Shown piece by piece: positions 9,700 to 21,741 of a DNA stretch of 64,000 bases. How positions within the stretch are numbered: the stretch's first letter is position 1; each line of letters starts with the position of its first letter. This DNA is from Stigmatella aurantiaca (GTDB lineage Bacteria; Myxococcota; Myxococcia; Myxococcales; Myxococcaceae). The stretch is from contig NZ_FOAP01000008.1 in assembly GCF_900109545.1 (NCBI RefSeq), positions 1 to 64,000 on the forward strand, read 5' to 3'. The position numbers and the translations under genes are program-made. Below the pieces are notes generated by a model. The model was not told the origin of the DNA. It worked only from the letters and a program-made list of their open reading frames with translations, and made no database searches.

Positions 9700-10173
9700 C
9701 TAGCGCTTGGGCGAGGGGGAAGGGGAGACGGGGGCCGGGGCGGCCTCCGGCGCGGGGGCCGGGGGCGGCGGCGGGGGCGCGCGGCGGGCATCGGAGATGA
9801 CGCGCTCCATGGCCTGCTCCAGGTTCGGATGGGCCGCGGTGCCCGGCTGGTCACCCCAGCCGTTGCGAAGCGCCTGCTGCTGGCCGGCGATCTTCTGCTC
9901 GGCGTGGAAGTCCTGCTGGAACAGGCGCTGGTTGACGATGCCGATCTCGTACTGGCCCATGGCGGCAGGGCGGGGGGTGGGGCCCTCCGGCAGCTGCTCG
10001 TTCATGGTGGCCACCTGGATGCGCCAGGCCCACACGCCGCCCACGGCGAAGATGATGAGCGAGATGACGCCCACGCTGACCACCTTGCCGAGGATGAGGT
10101 GATCCTCCTCGGCCGCCACGCCATGCGCGCCGGTGATGATGCGCGACTCCTGCTCGACCTGGGTCTTCTTCAT
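9700..10173 (-). CDS. Small single-helix membrane protein between actF and SCO genes
   Basis: A 157-residue protein with one predicted membrane helix (about residues 28-50). Next come a short conserved-looking extracytoplasmic region with YEIGIVNQRLF and QALRNGWGDQPG, a helix LEQAMERVI and a Pro/Ala-rich tail. No heme or metal motif is visible. It overlaps actF by 4 bases (ATGA) and lies 10 bases before the SCO gene, inside the respiratory operon. I do not recognise the family. The position between complex III and oxidase genes suggests an accessory subunit or a linker of the two complexes; this is inference. Confidence 0.8.
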   Translation of the reverse strand: MKKTQVEQESRIITGAHGVAAEEDHLILGKVVSVGVISLIIFAVGGVWAWRIQVATMNEQLPEGPTPRPAAMGQYEIGIVNQRLFQQDFHAEQKIAGQQQALRNGWGDQPGTAAHPNLEQAMERVISDARRAPPPPPPAPAPEAAPAPVSPSPSPKR

Positions 10174-11366
10174 GGCTGCACGTACCTCAGGGACTCGGCG
10201 ATGTACGGATCCTTCACCGGCAGCGTGTACCGGCCGCGGATGCGGAACAGGGCGAAGGCGATGGAGATGCCTCCCACGCCCAGGAAGGCGGTGACGAGCG
10301 TCCAGTGGAAGGACGGGTGCTCGGGGCTGAGGGCCGGCCAGATGAGCCAGTACAGGTCCACCGCGTGGATGACGAGCAGGTACACGGCCACCACCGCCAG
10401 CTTGCGCGGCTGCAGCTTGAGGTTGCGCGACAGGAGGATGGCGAACGGCAGCAGGAAGTGCAGGAAGAACAGCGAGATGGACAGGCTGCGCCAGCCGGTG
10501 GCGATGCGCGTGTGGTACCAGGGCGCCTCTTCCGGAAGGTTGGCGATCCAGATGAGGAAGAACTGGGAGAAGGCGATGTAGGCCCAGAAGGCCGTGAAGC
10601 CCAGCATCAGCTTGCCCAGGTTGTGGAAGTGCGAGGGCTTCACCAGATTGCCGTACAGGTTATGCCCCTGCGCGTTCACCGACACGATCGTCAGCACGCA
10701 GAAGACCGCCAGGAAGCTGCCCGTGAAGTAATAGACGCCGAAGATGGTGGAAAACCACAGCGGCGTGAGGCTCATCATCCAGTCGAACGAAGCAAAAGTA
10801 ATGGTGAGCGCAAGGAAGGGCAGGGAGCCCGGGGACCACTTGCGCAGGCTCGCGGTGCGCTCGAGCTGACCGTCCTCGTCCTGGCGGGTGCTGAGCGAGT
10901 GCAGCCGGTGGCTCACGAAGATCCACACGCCGAAGTAGATGACCTGGCGCACGGCGAAGAACGTGGGGTTCAGGTAGCCGTGCTGCTTGTGGCCCAGGTG
11001 CTCGCGCTCCAGCTCGCTCAGGCTGTTGACGAGCTCCGAGCCGGGGAACCAGGGGTAGATGTGCTTGAGGGCCGGGATGAGGCCCAGGAAGAGCACCGCG
11101 AACAGGGGGATGGACACGGCCATCGTCTCCATCACCCGGCGCAGCACCGTCATCCACGTGGCCTTGGCCGTGTGGAAGATGGCGATCATGATGGTCGAGG
11201 CGATGGAGATGCCGGCCCAGTACGCGAACGCCAGCAGGTAGCTGTGGCCGGTGGCGCGCGGGTCCACGAAGTACCCCGCGGCGGTGGCCAGCAGGCCGAG
11301 CACGCCGATGCCGCCGGCCAGCGGCATGAGCTTGGGCGTGGCGGTGTAACGCTCCACGGAAATCAT
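10170..11366 (-). CDS. actF: Alternative complex III subunit ActF (NrfD-like membrane subunit)
   Basis: Integral membrane protein of 398 residues with about ten hydrophobic helices, the smaller NrfD-like subunit of alternative complex III. The order actC-actD-actE-actF and the weak similarity in layout to ActC support the assignment. A characteristic loop WFPGSELVNSL and polar residues inside helices (for example His65 in AIFHTAK) are visible; equivalent polar residues are proposed to form a half proton channel in this family. It overlaps actE by 4 bases and the small membrane protein gene by 4 bases. Confidence 0.92.
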   Translation of the reverse strand: MISVERYTATPKLMPLAGGIGVLGLLATAAGYFVDPRATGHSYLLAFAYWAGISIASTIMIAIFHTAKATWMTVLRRVMETMAVSIPLFAVLFLGLIPALKHIYPWFPGSELVNSLSELEREHLGHKQHGYLNPTFFAVRQVIYFGVWIFVSHRLHSLSTRQDEDGQLERTASLRKWSPGSLPFLALTITFASFDWMMSLTPLWFSTIFGVYYFTGSFLAVFCVLTIVSVNAQGHNLYGNLVKPSHFHNLGKLMLGFTAFWAYIAFSQFFLIWIANLPEEAPWYHTRIATGWRSLSISLFFLHFLLPFAILLSRNLKLQPRKLAVVAVYLLVIHAVDLYWLIWPALSPEHPSFHWTLVTAFLGVGGISIAFALFRIRGRYTLPVKDPYIAESLRYVQP

Positions 11367-11926
11367 CGGTTCTCCTGGGGAAGGGGCTCGCCTCCCGGAC
11401 GGGTGGACCGGGCGGCCTGGAGCGCGCGCACGTAGGCGACCACGGCCCAGCGCTCCTGGGTGTTGAGCTCGCCGCTGAAGGACGGCATCACGCCGTAGCC
11501 CTCGTTGATGGCGGTGTAGAAGTGGCCCGCCGGGCGCTCGGACAAATCCAGCAGGGACGGCGGCAGCCGCAGGCCCATGTTCTCCGCGACGATGCTGTTT
11601 CCGTCACCGAGCACGCCATGGCACTGCGAGCAGACGATGTTGTACTTCTTCTGGCCGAGCAGCAGCAGGCTCTTGTCCACGGACACCGGGATGGCGGACA
11701 CCAGCTGCGTGCCCACGCGGCCGGTGGTCAGCCCCGGGTTGCCCACGAGCTGCTCGCGCGCGACGGTGCCCTCAGGCGGGGTGCGCATGGCACGCCCGTC
11801 GGCCCAGAACTCGGAGGTCTCGTAGTACTCGTACTTGGCCTGGTCCTCCATGCGCTGGAGGGTTTCGGAGGAGACGTGGCAGCCGGTGAGGGCCACCAGT
11901 CCCATGGCGGGGATGAGGGACTTCAT
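11363..11926 (-). CDS. actE: Alternative complex III subunit ActE (mono-heme cytochrome c lipoprotein)
   Basis: A 187-residue cytochrome c. The N-terminus is a lipoprotein signal with lipobox LTGC (Cys16). A single heme site CSQCH lies at residues 99-103, and the axial Met is probably Met147 in YGVMPSF. It belongs to alternative complex III and carries electrons from ActA/ActB towards the caa3 oxidase on the periplasmic face. It overlaps both neighbours by 4 bases, which implies coupled translation. Confidence 0.93.
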   Translation of the reverse strand: MKSLIPAMGLVALTGCHVSSETLQRMEDQAKYEYYETSEFWADGRAMRTPPEGTVAREQLVGNPGLTTGRVGTQLVSAIPVSVDKSLLLLGQKKYNIVCSQCHGVLGDGNSIVAENMGLRLPPSLLDLSERPAGHFYTAINEGYGVMPSFSGELNTQERWAVVAYVRALQAARSTRPGGEPLPQENR

Positions 11927-12468
11927 TCCTTCTCTCCGGTGACGACGGTCACCTGGGTGGCGCCCAGGCCCTGCAGCTGCTTCATGACATCATCCGTGTT
12001 CACGCCCGCGAGCTTCGGAACGCTCAACCAGAAGCCGTGCGTGGAGGCGCTGCGGAACGCCTCGTGCTCGAACACCGGGTGGTAGAGCTGGGGCAGACGG
12101 CTGAGCGCCATGAGGCCGAAGAAGATGCCGAAGGCGGTGAAGAGCACCGACAGCTCGAAGGTGACGGGCACCCACGAGGGCAGGCTCAGGATGGGGCGGC
12201 CACCCACGTTGAGCGGGTAGTCCACCGAGTTCATGAACGTCTGCATCGTCAGCGCGGTGATGCAGCCGGTGAGCGTGCCGCCCAGGGCGATGGCGGGCAC
12301 CTTGGAGGGGGGCAGGCCGAGCGCCTCGGACCCGCCGTGCAGCGGGTACGGGGAGTACGTGTCCATGCCCTGAAAACCCTTCAGGCGCATTTCATTGGTG
12401 GCGGCGACCAGGGCTTCGGGCGTCTCGAATTCGCCCAGCACATAGCTGTCGAGGACCTTGGCTTGCAT
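11923..12468 (-). CDS. actD: Alternative complex III subunit ActD (DUF3341)
   Basis: A 181-residue DUF3341 protein, the ActD subunit. The N-terminal soluble part contains MDTYSPYPLHG, a family motif (around residue 36). Two membrane helices follow (about 58-78 and 101-122) with a short hydrophilic tail. It is known as a peripheral/structural subunit of alternative complex III. It starts 4 bases after actC and overlaps actE by 4 bases. Confidence 0.93.
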   Translation of the reverse strand: MQAKVLDSYVLGEFETPEALVAATNEMRLKGFQGMDTYSPYPLHGGSEALGLPPSKVPAIALGGTLTGCITALTMQTFMNSVDYPLNVGGRPILSLPSWVPVTFELSVLFTAFGIFFGLMALSRLPQLYHPVFEHEAFRSASTHGFWLSVPKLAGVNTDDVMKQLQGLGATQVTVVTGEKE

Positions 12469-12472
12469 GGCT

Positions 12473-13918
12473 CTAGTGCGCTCCGTGGGTGAGGGTTCCC
12501 GCCGCGCCCGTGTCGTTGGCGTGGCCTGCGTGGGCAGCGTGGGCGGCGTGCTTGAGCTCCAGCTGCATCTCCTTCACCTCGCTGATGGCCACCGCGGGGA
12601 TGAACTTGAGGAACAGCAGGAACAGGGTGCCGAACAGGCCCAGCGTGCCGATGTAGATGGACCAGTCCACCCAGGTGGGCGCGTACATGTCCCACGAGGA
12701 GGGCAGGAAGTCCTGGTGCAGCGAGGTGACGATGATGATGAAGCGCTCGCACCACATGCCGATGTTCACCAGGATGGAGGCCACCCACATGATGGGGATG
12801 CTCGTGCGGCACTTCTTGAACCAGAAGATGTTCGGGGTGATGACGTTGCAGGCGATCATCAGCCAGTACACCGGCCAGTAGGGCCCCCGCGCGCGGTTCA
12901 CGTAGAAGGTCCAGATTTCATACTGGCTCTGCGAGTACCAGGCGATGAAGTGCTCCATCATGTACCCGTAGGACACGAGCAGGCCCGTCGCGAGGATGAC
13001 CTTGTTCATGTTCTCCAGGTGGCGGTCCGTAATCACGTCGCGCAGGCCCATGTACTTGCGCGCCGGGACGATGAGCGTAATCACCATGGCGAAGCCGGAG
13101 AACACGGCGCCGGCCACGAAGTAGGGCGGGAAGATGGTGGCGTGCCAGCCGGGCAGCAGCGACACCGCGAAGTCGAAGGACACGATGGTGTGCACCGAGA
13201 CGACGAGCGGCGTGGAGATACCGGCCAGGAGCAGGTAGGCGATCTTGTAGTTGTGCCAGTGCCGCCCGGAGCCGCGCCAGCCGAGGCTGAAGATGCCGTA
13301 GAGGATGCGCTGGAGCTTCGTCTTCGACGAGTCGCGCAGCGCCGCCAGGTCCGGCACGAGGCCCACGTACCAGAACAGCGCGGACACCGTGAGGTAGGTG
13401 GAGATGGCGAACACGTCCCAGAGCAGCGGGGAGCGGAACTGCGGCCACGCACCCAGGGTGCTGGGGTAGGGGAACAGCCAGAAGGCGAACCAGGGGCGGC
13501 CGGTGTGGAACAGCGGGAAGAGACCCGCGCACATCACGGCGAACAGCGTCATCGCCTCGGCGAAGCGGTTGATGCTCGTGCGCCACTTCTGCTGGAAGAG
13601 CAGGAGGATGGCGGAGATGAGCGTACCGGCGTGGCCGATACCCACCCACCACACGAAGTTGACGATTTCGAGCGCCCAGCTGACCGGCTGGTTGTTACCC
13701 CACGTGCCGATGCCCTTGGCCACCGTGTAGGTGAGGCCGATGACGAGCAAGCTCAGCAGGCACAGGGAGATGCCGAACAGCATGAACCAACCCTTGCCCG
13801 GCTTTTGCCAGACATAGTCGAGCAGGGTCTCGTTGAGCGTCCGGTCGTTGTGGTGCGGCGGGACGAGGTCCCGCGGCTCGAGGGGGTCGAGCGCGGAATG
13901 AGCGGCGGTCTCGGCCAT
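12473..13918 (-). CDS. actC: Alternative complex III subunit ActC (NrfD-like quinol-binding subunit)
   Basis: The large NrfD-family membrane subunit of alternative complex III, 481 residues with about ten helices. The segments [25 protein letters not shown] and [16 protein letters not shown] fit the family, in which this subunit binds menaquinol next to the ActB iron-sulfur chain and may take part in proton translocation. A His-rich tail ([12 protein letters not shown]) closes the protein. It starts 2 bases after the actB stop. Confidence 0.94.
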   Translation of the reverse strand: MAETAAHSALDPLEPRDLVPPHHNDRTLNETLLDYVWQKPGKGWFMLFGISLCLLSLLVIGLTYTVAKGIGTWGNNQPVSWALEIVNFVWWVGIGHAGTLISAILLLFQQKWRTSINRFAEAMTLFAVMCAGLFPLFHTGRPWFAFWLFPYPSTLGAWPQFRSPLLWDVFAISTYLTVSALFWYVGLVPDLAALRDSSKTKLQRILYGIFSLGWRGSGRHWHNYKIAYLLLAGISTPLVVSVHTIVSFDFAVSLLPGWHATIFPPYFVAGAVFSGFAMVITLIVPARKYMGLRDVITDRHLENMNKVILATGLLVSYGYMMEHFIAWYSQSQYEIWTFYVNRARGPYWPVYWLMIACNVITPNIFWFKKCRTSIPIMWVASILVNIGMWCERFIIIVTSLHQDFLPSSWDMYAPTWVDWSIYIGTLGLFGTLFLLFLKFIPAVAISEVKEMQLELKHAAHAAHAGHANDTGAAGTLTHGAH

Positions 13919-13920
13919 GA

Positions 13921-17183
<3,263 letters not shown>

Positions 17184-17196
<13 letters not shown>

Positions 17197-17846
17197 GTGG
17201 AGCAGCTCGTCCGCGAGTGAACTTCGTATTCCTTGGCCAGCGTCTCACCGAGGGCGGCAGCCTCTTTCGGGTCCGCGGGCGGGGTCCAGGTCATGCTGGT
17301 GATGTACTCGGCCGGCCGCAGGTGCGGCTTCGGGTCCCGGTGACAGTCCAGACACCAGGCCATGGTGAGGGTGGAGGCCTGGTGGATGGCGGCCATCTGG
17401 TCCACGCGGCCGTGGCACGTGGCGCAGCCCACGCCCTTGTTCACGTGGATGGCGTGGTTGAAGTAGACGAAGTCCGGCAGGTTGTGCACGCGCACCCAGG
17501 GGATGGGCTGGTCGGCGAAGTAGGCCTTGCGCACCTCGGTGAGGTACGGGCTCTTGTTCCAGATCTGCGCGTGGCAGGACATGCACACGGTGGTGGACGG
17601 GATGCCCGCCGACGGGGCGCTCTCCACCGTCCAGTGGCAGTACCGGCAGTCGATCTGCTCGTCACCCGCGTGGTGGCGGTGGTCGAACTCGATCGGCTGT
17701 TCGATGGGCTGATTCTGGTTGGTGACGTGCGGGGAGCGCGCGTAGGCCAAGAGTCCGCCGATGGAGAGGGCGGGGACTGCGAACAGGCCCGCGACGGACA
17801 GCCGCGACACCGTGTTCGTCCAGCGAGGGAAAAGAGGGCCGCTCAT
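17184..17846 (-). CDS. actA: Alternative complex III subunit ActA (pentaheme cytochrome c)
   Basis: A multiheme cytochrome of 220 residues with five CxxCH sites: CRYCH, CMSCH, CATCH, CLDCH and CSTCH. An N-terminal hydrophobic helix (about residues 11-31) anchors or exports it. Five hemes are the expected number for ActA of alternative complex III. The ATG at 17846 places the start right before the charged-then-hydrophobic signal; another ATG 39 bases upstream is in frame but adds only polar residues. It is the first gene of a 12-gene leftward unit, and the promoter region lies in the 418-base gap upstream. Confidence 0.94.
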
Positions 17847-18137
17847 ACCAGGACCTGGGGATAGCTGTGGACTGCGGTGGAACACAACGGAAGGGAAGAG
17901 GCGCCTTGCCAGCGGGGTTCTGCTCGGTGCGGGAGGCTCATGTGTCTCATCTCGTCGAGGCAGTCAGGGCGACGCGCGGGGCGTGCACGGGCATGGAGAA
18001 CACGATCAAAGTCGACGACTGAAATCCCAAGAGATGCCGCGGGCGGGGACCCTCTTTCATTTCCCGTTCCAACGCGGCGCGCGACCATCGACCAACAACT
18101 CCTGACTGTCAATCTTCTTTCGTTAAGGCCATGACCT
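17847..18137. other. Leader and promoter region of the respiratory operon
   Basis: This gap between actA and the repair operon holds no convincing gene. It is less GC-rich than its surroundings, especially near 18040-18125, as expected for a regulatory region. A perfect -35-like TTGACA on the minus strand is annotated separately. If used, it leaves an untranslated leader of about 235 bases before actA, long enough for post-transcriptional control, but I found no riboswitch consensus in it. Confidence 0.5.
18084..18112 (-). promoter_or_regulatory. Possible sigma-70 type promoter for actA
   Basis: On the minus strand TTGACA (18112-18107) is followed after 17 bases by GATGGT (18089-18084). The -35 is a perfect match and the spacing ideal, but the -10 matches only at A2, T3 and T6. 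It faces actA. Support is limited to this pattern. Confidence 0.3.
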
Positions 18138-18164
18138 GGCGCGCCGGGATACCACGGCGCCGCC
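18138..18164. terminator. GC-rich hairpin downstream of the repair operon
   Basis: GGCGCGCCG (18138-18146) can pair with CGGCGCCGCC (18155-18164) with one bulged base and an 8-base loop. It lies about 100 bases beyond the stop of the HNH gene, on its downstream side, and upstream of the actA promoter candidate. It could end the repair operon transcript. No U tract is visible. Confidence 0.35.
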
Positions 18165-18264
18165 CGCAGGGTGCGCCAATCCGGCCTCAGCCGATGACGT
18201 TCTCTTCTGGCAATCGGAAGGGGGGTTGAATGAGGACTGGATCAGGCCTGTTACATCCGGTGGC

Positions 18265-18621
18265 TCAGTCCGCGTCCGGGTCGCGCCAGCGCTCGCGGCG
18301 CCGGGCCTGGAGCCGGGCCACCAGCTCCTGCGCGCGGGCGTCCTTGAGGTAGCGCGGGTCGTGGCGGCTGCCCTTGCCCTGATTACACCGGGCGCACGCC
18401 AGGCCCAGGTTCTCCAGCGCGTCGGTGCCGCCGTGGGTCCGGGGGATGATGTGCTCGATGGTGGCCCGGCTGATGGGCTCGCCCTGGAGGCTCACCATCA
18501 GGTGGGCATTGCAATGCAAGCACTTGCCCAGCCACACCTCGTGCTCCCGGAACCAGGTGCGCTCGAAGGTGGCATCGGTGGCGATGATGCCCAGGACGCG
18601 GCGGCGCTTGGTGGCGCTCAT
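18265..18621 (-). CDS. HNH endonuclease
   Basis: A 118-residue HNH nuclease. Zinc-binding pairs are Cys34-Cys37 (CLHC) and Cys76-Cys79 (CARC). Between them lies the catalytic stretch with His57 in IEHIIPRTHGG, followed by the family's Asn71 and Asn80 in ENLGLACARCNQGKG. Such domains cut DNA with a metal in the beta-beta-alpha fold. The ATG at 18621 begins a normal-length domain; an earlier in-frame ATG lies inside pdeM. It starts 4 bases after the pdeM stop, so it is probably the last gene of the ligase-associated repair operon. A role in that pathway is inferred from position. Confidence 0.88.
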   Translation of the reverse strand: MSATKRRRVLGIIATDATFERTWFREHEVWLGKCLHCNAHLMVSLQGEPISRATIEHIIPRTHGGTDALENLGLACARCNQGKGSRHDPRYLKDARAQELVARLQARRRERWRDPDAD

Positions 18622-18625
18622 CGCC

Positions 18626-19276
18626 TCAAACCTCCACCACCGTTTCTTCTGCGATGGCGAAGATGCGCTCACCGGCCCGGCGGGACACGTTCAGCCCGCC
18701 GGTGAAGGCGCTGAAAGCAGGAAGTATGCCCAGGGAGGGGCCCACGTGGAAGCACGGCAGGCGCAGCCGGTCCGCTCCGGACGACAGCCGGACCACCGGG
18801 TGGAGGTGCCCCGCCCAGAGGTAGCGCCCGGCGACGGGCTCCGGGTGGTGGGCGAAGCGGAAGGGGCCCTCGTCCAGGTGCTCCTCGCGGACCTCCAGGC
18901 GCCAGGAGGCCGGGAGCGCGGCGAGGTGCCGGTCGTGGTTGCCCCGGATGAGCACCATCTCCACGTCGTGGAGGGCGCGCCACTGGGCGATGCGCTCCAC
19001 CACGGCCGGCGTCACCCCTCCCTTGGAGTGGATGAGGTCTCCCACGAGCAGCAGCCGGCGCGCCCCCGTGGTCCGCAGGGCCTGGGACAGGCGCGCCAGG
19101 TCATCCTCCAGTACCCCGAGGGGCAGAGGAATTCCGAACTGCTGGAAGCTCTCCGGCTTGCCCCAGTGCAGGTCCGCCACGGCGAGCACCCCCCCCTCGG
19201 GCCAGTACAGGCCCCGCTCGGGGAGCAGCTCCACCGGGGTGCCGCTCACGCGGACCTGGCATCGTCGCGTTGCCAT
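18626..19276 (-). CDS. pdeM: Ligase-associated DNA damage response endonuclease PdeM
   Basis: A 216-residue calcineurin-like metallophosphoesterase. Metal-binding motifs are in order: VADLHWGK, GDLIHSKGG, RGNHDR and AGHLHP, the pattern of the PdeM group that accompanies ATP-dependent DNA ligases and Lhr-type helicases. The enzyme is expected to cut DNA ends or flaps. It overlaps the helicase gene by 31 bases, which argues for coupled expression. Confidence 0.93.
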   Translation of the reverse strand: MATRRCQVRVSGTPVELLPERGLYWPEGGVLAVADLHWGKPESFQQFGIPLPLGVLEDDLARLSQALRTTGARRLLLVGDLIHSKGGVTPAVVERIAQWRALHDVEMVLIRGNHDRHLAALPASWRLEVREEHLDEGPFRFAHHPEPVAGRYLWAGHLHPVVRLSSGADRLRLPCFHVGPSLGILPAFSAFTGGLNVSRRAGERIFAIAEETVVEV

Positions 19277-21741
19277 CGCTCCTTGAGGCGCGTCACCCGC
19301 TCCAGCAGGGACTCGCTGGAGAGGCTCGCGCTGATGCGTTCAACGACGAGCGGGAAGCCCAGCGGCGTGGGCCGCCGCACGGGCACGAACTCCAGGGTGG
19401 AGCGCTCCAGGCGCTCCAGCGTGGCGGTGAGCCGGTTCTGCTCGAACTGCTGCTCCAGCACCTCGCGCCGGGCCTGGACCAGGAGCAGGTTGTCCGGGTC
19501 GTACTTGGCGAACACATCATATAAGAGCGAGGCGCTGGCCTGGACCTGGCGCGTGGACTTGCGCGCCCCGGGCAGCCCCGGCAGGACGAGCCCCGCCACG
19601 CGCGCCACGTCCCGGAACTGCCGCCGGGCGAGCTCGCTCAGGTTGACGCTCTCCAGGATGTCCTCCACCAGCCGCTCGCGGGTGAAGAGGGCCGGGCGCA
19701 GCGCCTCCTCGAAGGGGAAGTCCTCCGGCGTGAGGAACTCAATGCCGTAGTCGTTCACCGAGAGGCTGAAGGTGGCCTTCCGCATCCGGGTGAAGCGCAG
19801 CGCCAGGAGGGCCGCCAGCCCCTCGTGCACCAGCCTCCCTTCAAATGGATAGAGGAAGAGATGGTGCCCATCCCGCGTCTGGCACGTCTCCGCCAGGCAG
19901 GTGCCCTCCCCAGGGATGCGCGAGAGCCGGGCCTGCGCCTCCAGCACCGGCCAGGCCGCCGCCAGCTCCTCGGCCGTGACATCCCCGTACCGGGCGGCGT
20001 TCAATGTGCGGCGCACCGCCGCAGCCAGCGAGCCCGAGAGGGGCAGGCGGCTGCCGCCCCAGCGTGGCGTCTGCGTGGCCTTGGCCTTCGCGGGCTTCAC
20101 GTAGGCCGTCATGTCCTTGAAGCGGCTGAACTCCAGGCGCTTGCCCGCGAAGAGGAAGACATCCCCCGGGCGCAGGCGGCTGATGTAGGACTCCTCCACG
20201 CTGCCCAGCCGCCCGCCGCTCCAGTAGCTCAGCTGCACCGTGGCGTCCGAGGCGATGGTGCCGATGTTGAGCCGGTGCAGCCGGGCGATGCGCGCGTCCG
20301 CCACCACGAATCGCCCCTCGTGCTCCACCACCCGGCGGAACTCCGGGTAGGCCTTGAGCGTCGGGCCGCCCTCGCGCACGAGCGCCAGCGTCCACTCGAA
20401 CTCCTCGTCCGTGAGGTGGGCGTAGCTGGTGGCCTCGCGGACCTCGGCCCGCATCGCCTCCCGGGTGAAGCCGCCGCCCAGGGCACAGGTGACGAGGTGC
20501 TGGGCCAGCACGTCCAGGGGCTTGCTCAGGGGCACGCGGGCTTCCACCTCCCCCTGTTCGAGCGCCTGGCGCGCGGCGGCCATCTCCACCAGCTCCAGCG
20601 CGTGCGTGGGGACGAAGAGCAGGCGGCAGGTTTCCCCGGGCCGGTGGCCGCTGCGGCCGGCGCGCTGGAGCGAGCGGGCGATGCCCTTGGGGCTGCCCAC
20701 CTGCACCACGCGCTCCACCGGGCCGAAGTCCACCCCCAGGTCCAGCGAGGAGGTACACACCACGAGTCGCACCGAGCCGTCCTTCAGGCCGCCCTCCACC
20801 CGCTCGCGCTCCTCCCGGTCGATGGAGCCATGGTGCAGGGCGAGCACGGGCTCGAACTCGGGCCGGGCGAAGCGCAGGCCCTCGAACCAGCGCTCCGCCT
20901 GGGAGCGCGTGTTGGTGAAGAGCAGCGTGGAGCGGGCCGGGTCCAGCCACGCCGCCACCTTCTCCAGCATGGAGAAGCCCAGGTGGCCCGCCCACGGAAA
21001 GCCGTCCACCTGGTCCGGCAGCAGGGTGCTCACCTCGATGGGGCGCTCCAGGTCGGCGCTCAATAAGGTGGGCACCGTCTGCGTGCCCACCACGGCGCGG
21101 GCGGCCTGCTCCAGGTTGGCGAGCGTGGCGGAGAGCGCCCAGGTGCGCACGCCCGGGGCGAAGCGGCGCAGGCGCGCCAGGGCCAGCTCCATCTGCGTGC
21201 CGCGCTTGCTACTCAGCAGCTCGTGCCACTCGTCGGCGATGACGGCGCGCAGGGAGGAGAACAGCTCCGCGGCGCGCTCGTTGGACAGGAGCACGGAGAG
21301 GGACTCCGGCGTGGTGATGAGCACCTCGGGCAGCCGCTGGCGCTGGCGCTGGCGCACCGAGGAGGAGGTGTCCCCCGTGCGGCTCTCCACGTCGATGTCC
21401 GCGCCGAGCGCCATCAGCGGCGCCCGCAGCGCCAGCTCCACGTCCCGGGACACGGCCCGCAGCGGGGTGACATAGAGAATCTGGAGCCCCTTCTGGCCCC
21501 GCTCCGCCACGTCGGCCAGGGGCCCGATATAGGCGGCGTAGGTCTTCCCCGCGCCCGTGGGGACGTGGATGAGGCCGCTCTCGCCCCGGGCGTAGGCCGC
21601 CCAGGCCTGCTCCTGGAAGGGGTAAGGGGTCCACCCGCGCTCCTGGAACCAGGCACGGAGCTGGTCGAGCGGGGGCCCTGCCTTTTCCGGCAGGGGTTTG
21701 GGTGGCGGGGCCCGGACACTTCGCCGCTTAGTGCTGGGCAT
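19246..21741 (-). CDS. Ligase-associated DEXH-box helicase (Lhr-like)
   Basis: A large superfamily 2 helicase of 831 residues. Motif I PTGAGKT is at about 61-67, the Walker B-type box reads DEWH (about 170-173), TTPES and the SAT-like LSATLAN follow, and motif VI is QRAGRSGHRPG. The long C-terminal part is the Lhr-type winged-helix and associated region. It is the helicase of the ligase-associated repair set and probably unwinds or translocates on damaged DNA. I chose the ATG at 21741, 14 bases inside the ligase 3' end; the frame runs further up but only as a shadow of the ligase gene. Confidence 0.94.
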   Translation of the reverse strand: MPSTKRRSVRAPPPKPLPEKAGPPLDQLRAWFQERGWTPYPFQEQAWAAYARGESGLIHVPTGAGKTYAAYIGPLADVAERGQKGLQILYVTPLRAVSRDVELALRAPLMALGADIDVESRTGDTSSSVRQRQRQRLPEVLITTPESLSVLLSNERAAELFSSLRAVIADEWHELLSSKRGTQMELALARLRRFAPGVRTWALSATLANLEQAARAVVGTQTVPTLLSADLERPIEVSTLLPDQVDGFPWAGHLGFSMLEKVAAWLDPARSTLLFTNTRSQAERWFEGLRFARPEFEPVLALHHGSIDREERERVEGGLKDGSVRLVVCTSSLDLGVDFGPVERVVQVGSPKGIARSLQRAGRSGHRPGETCRLLFVPTHALELVEMAAARQALEQGEVEARVPLSKPLDVLAQHLVTCALGGGFTREAMRAEVREATSYAHLTDEEFEWTLALVREGGPTLKAYPEFRRVVEHEGRFVVADARIARLHRLNIGTIASDATVQLSYWSGGRLGSVEESYISRLRPGDVFLFAGKRLEFSRFKDMTAYVKPAKAKATQTPRWGGSRLPLSGSLAAAVRRTLNAARYGDVTAEELAAAWPVLEAQARLSRIPGEGTCLAETCQTRDGHHLFLYPFEGRLVHEGLAALLALRFTRMRKATFSLSVNDYGIEFLTPEDFPFEEALRPALFTRERLVEDILESVNLSELARRQFRDVARVAGLVLPGLPGARKSTRQVQASASLLYDVFAKYDPDNLLLVQARREVLEQQFEQNRLTATLERLERSTLEFVPVRRPTPLGFPLVVERISASLSSESLLERVTRLKERWQRDDARSA

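Noticed and set aside
17843-18112. An 89-codon frame upstream of actA on the minus strand
   Set aside because: Composition is irregular and it overlaps the actA start; the region is better read as a leader.
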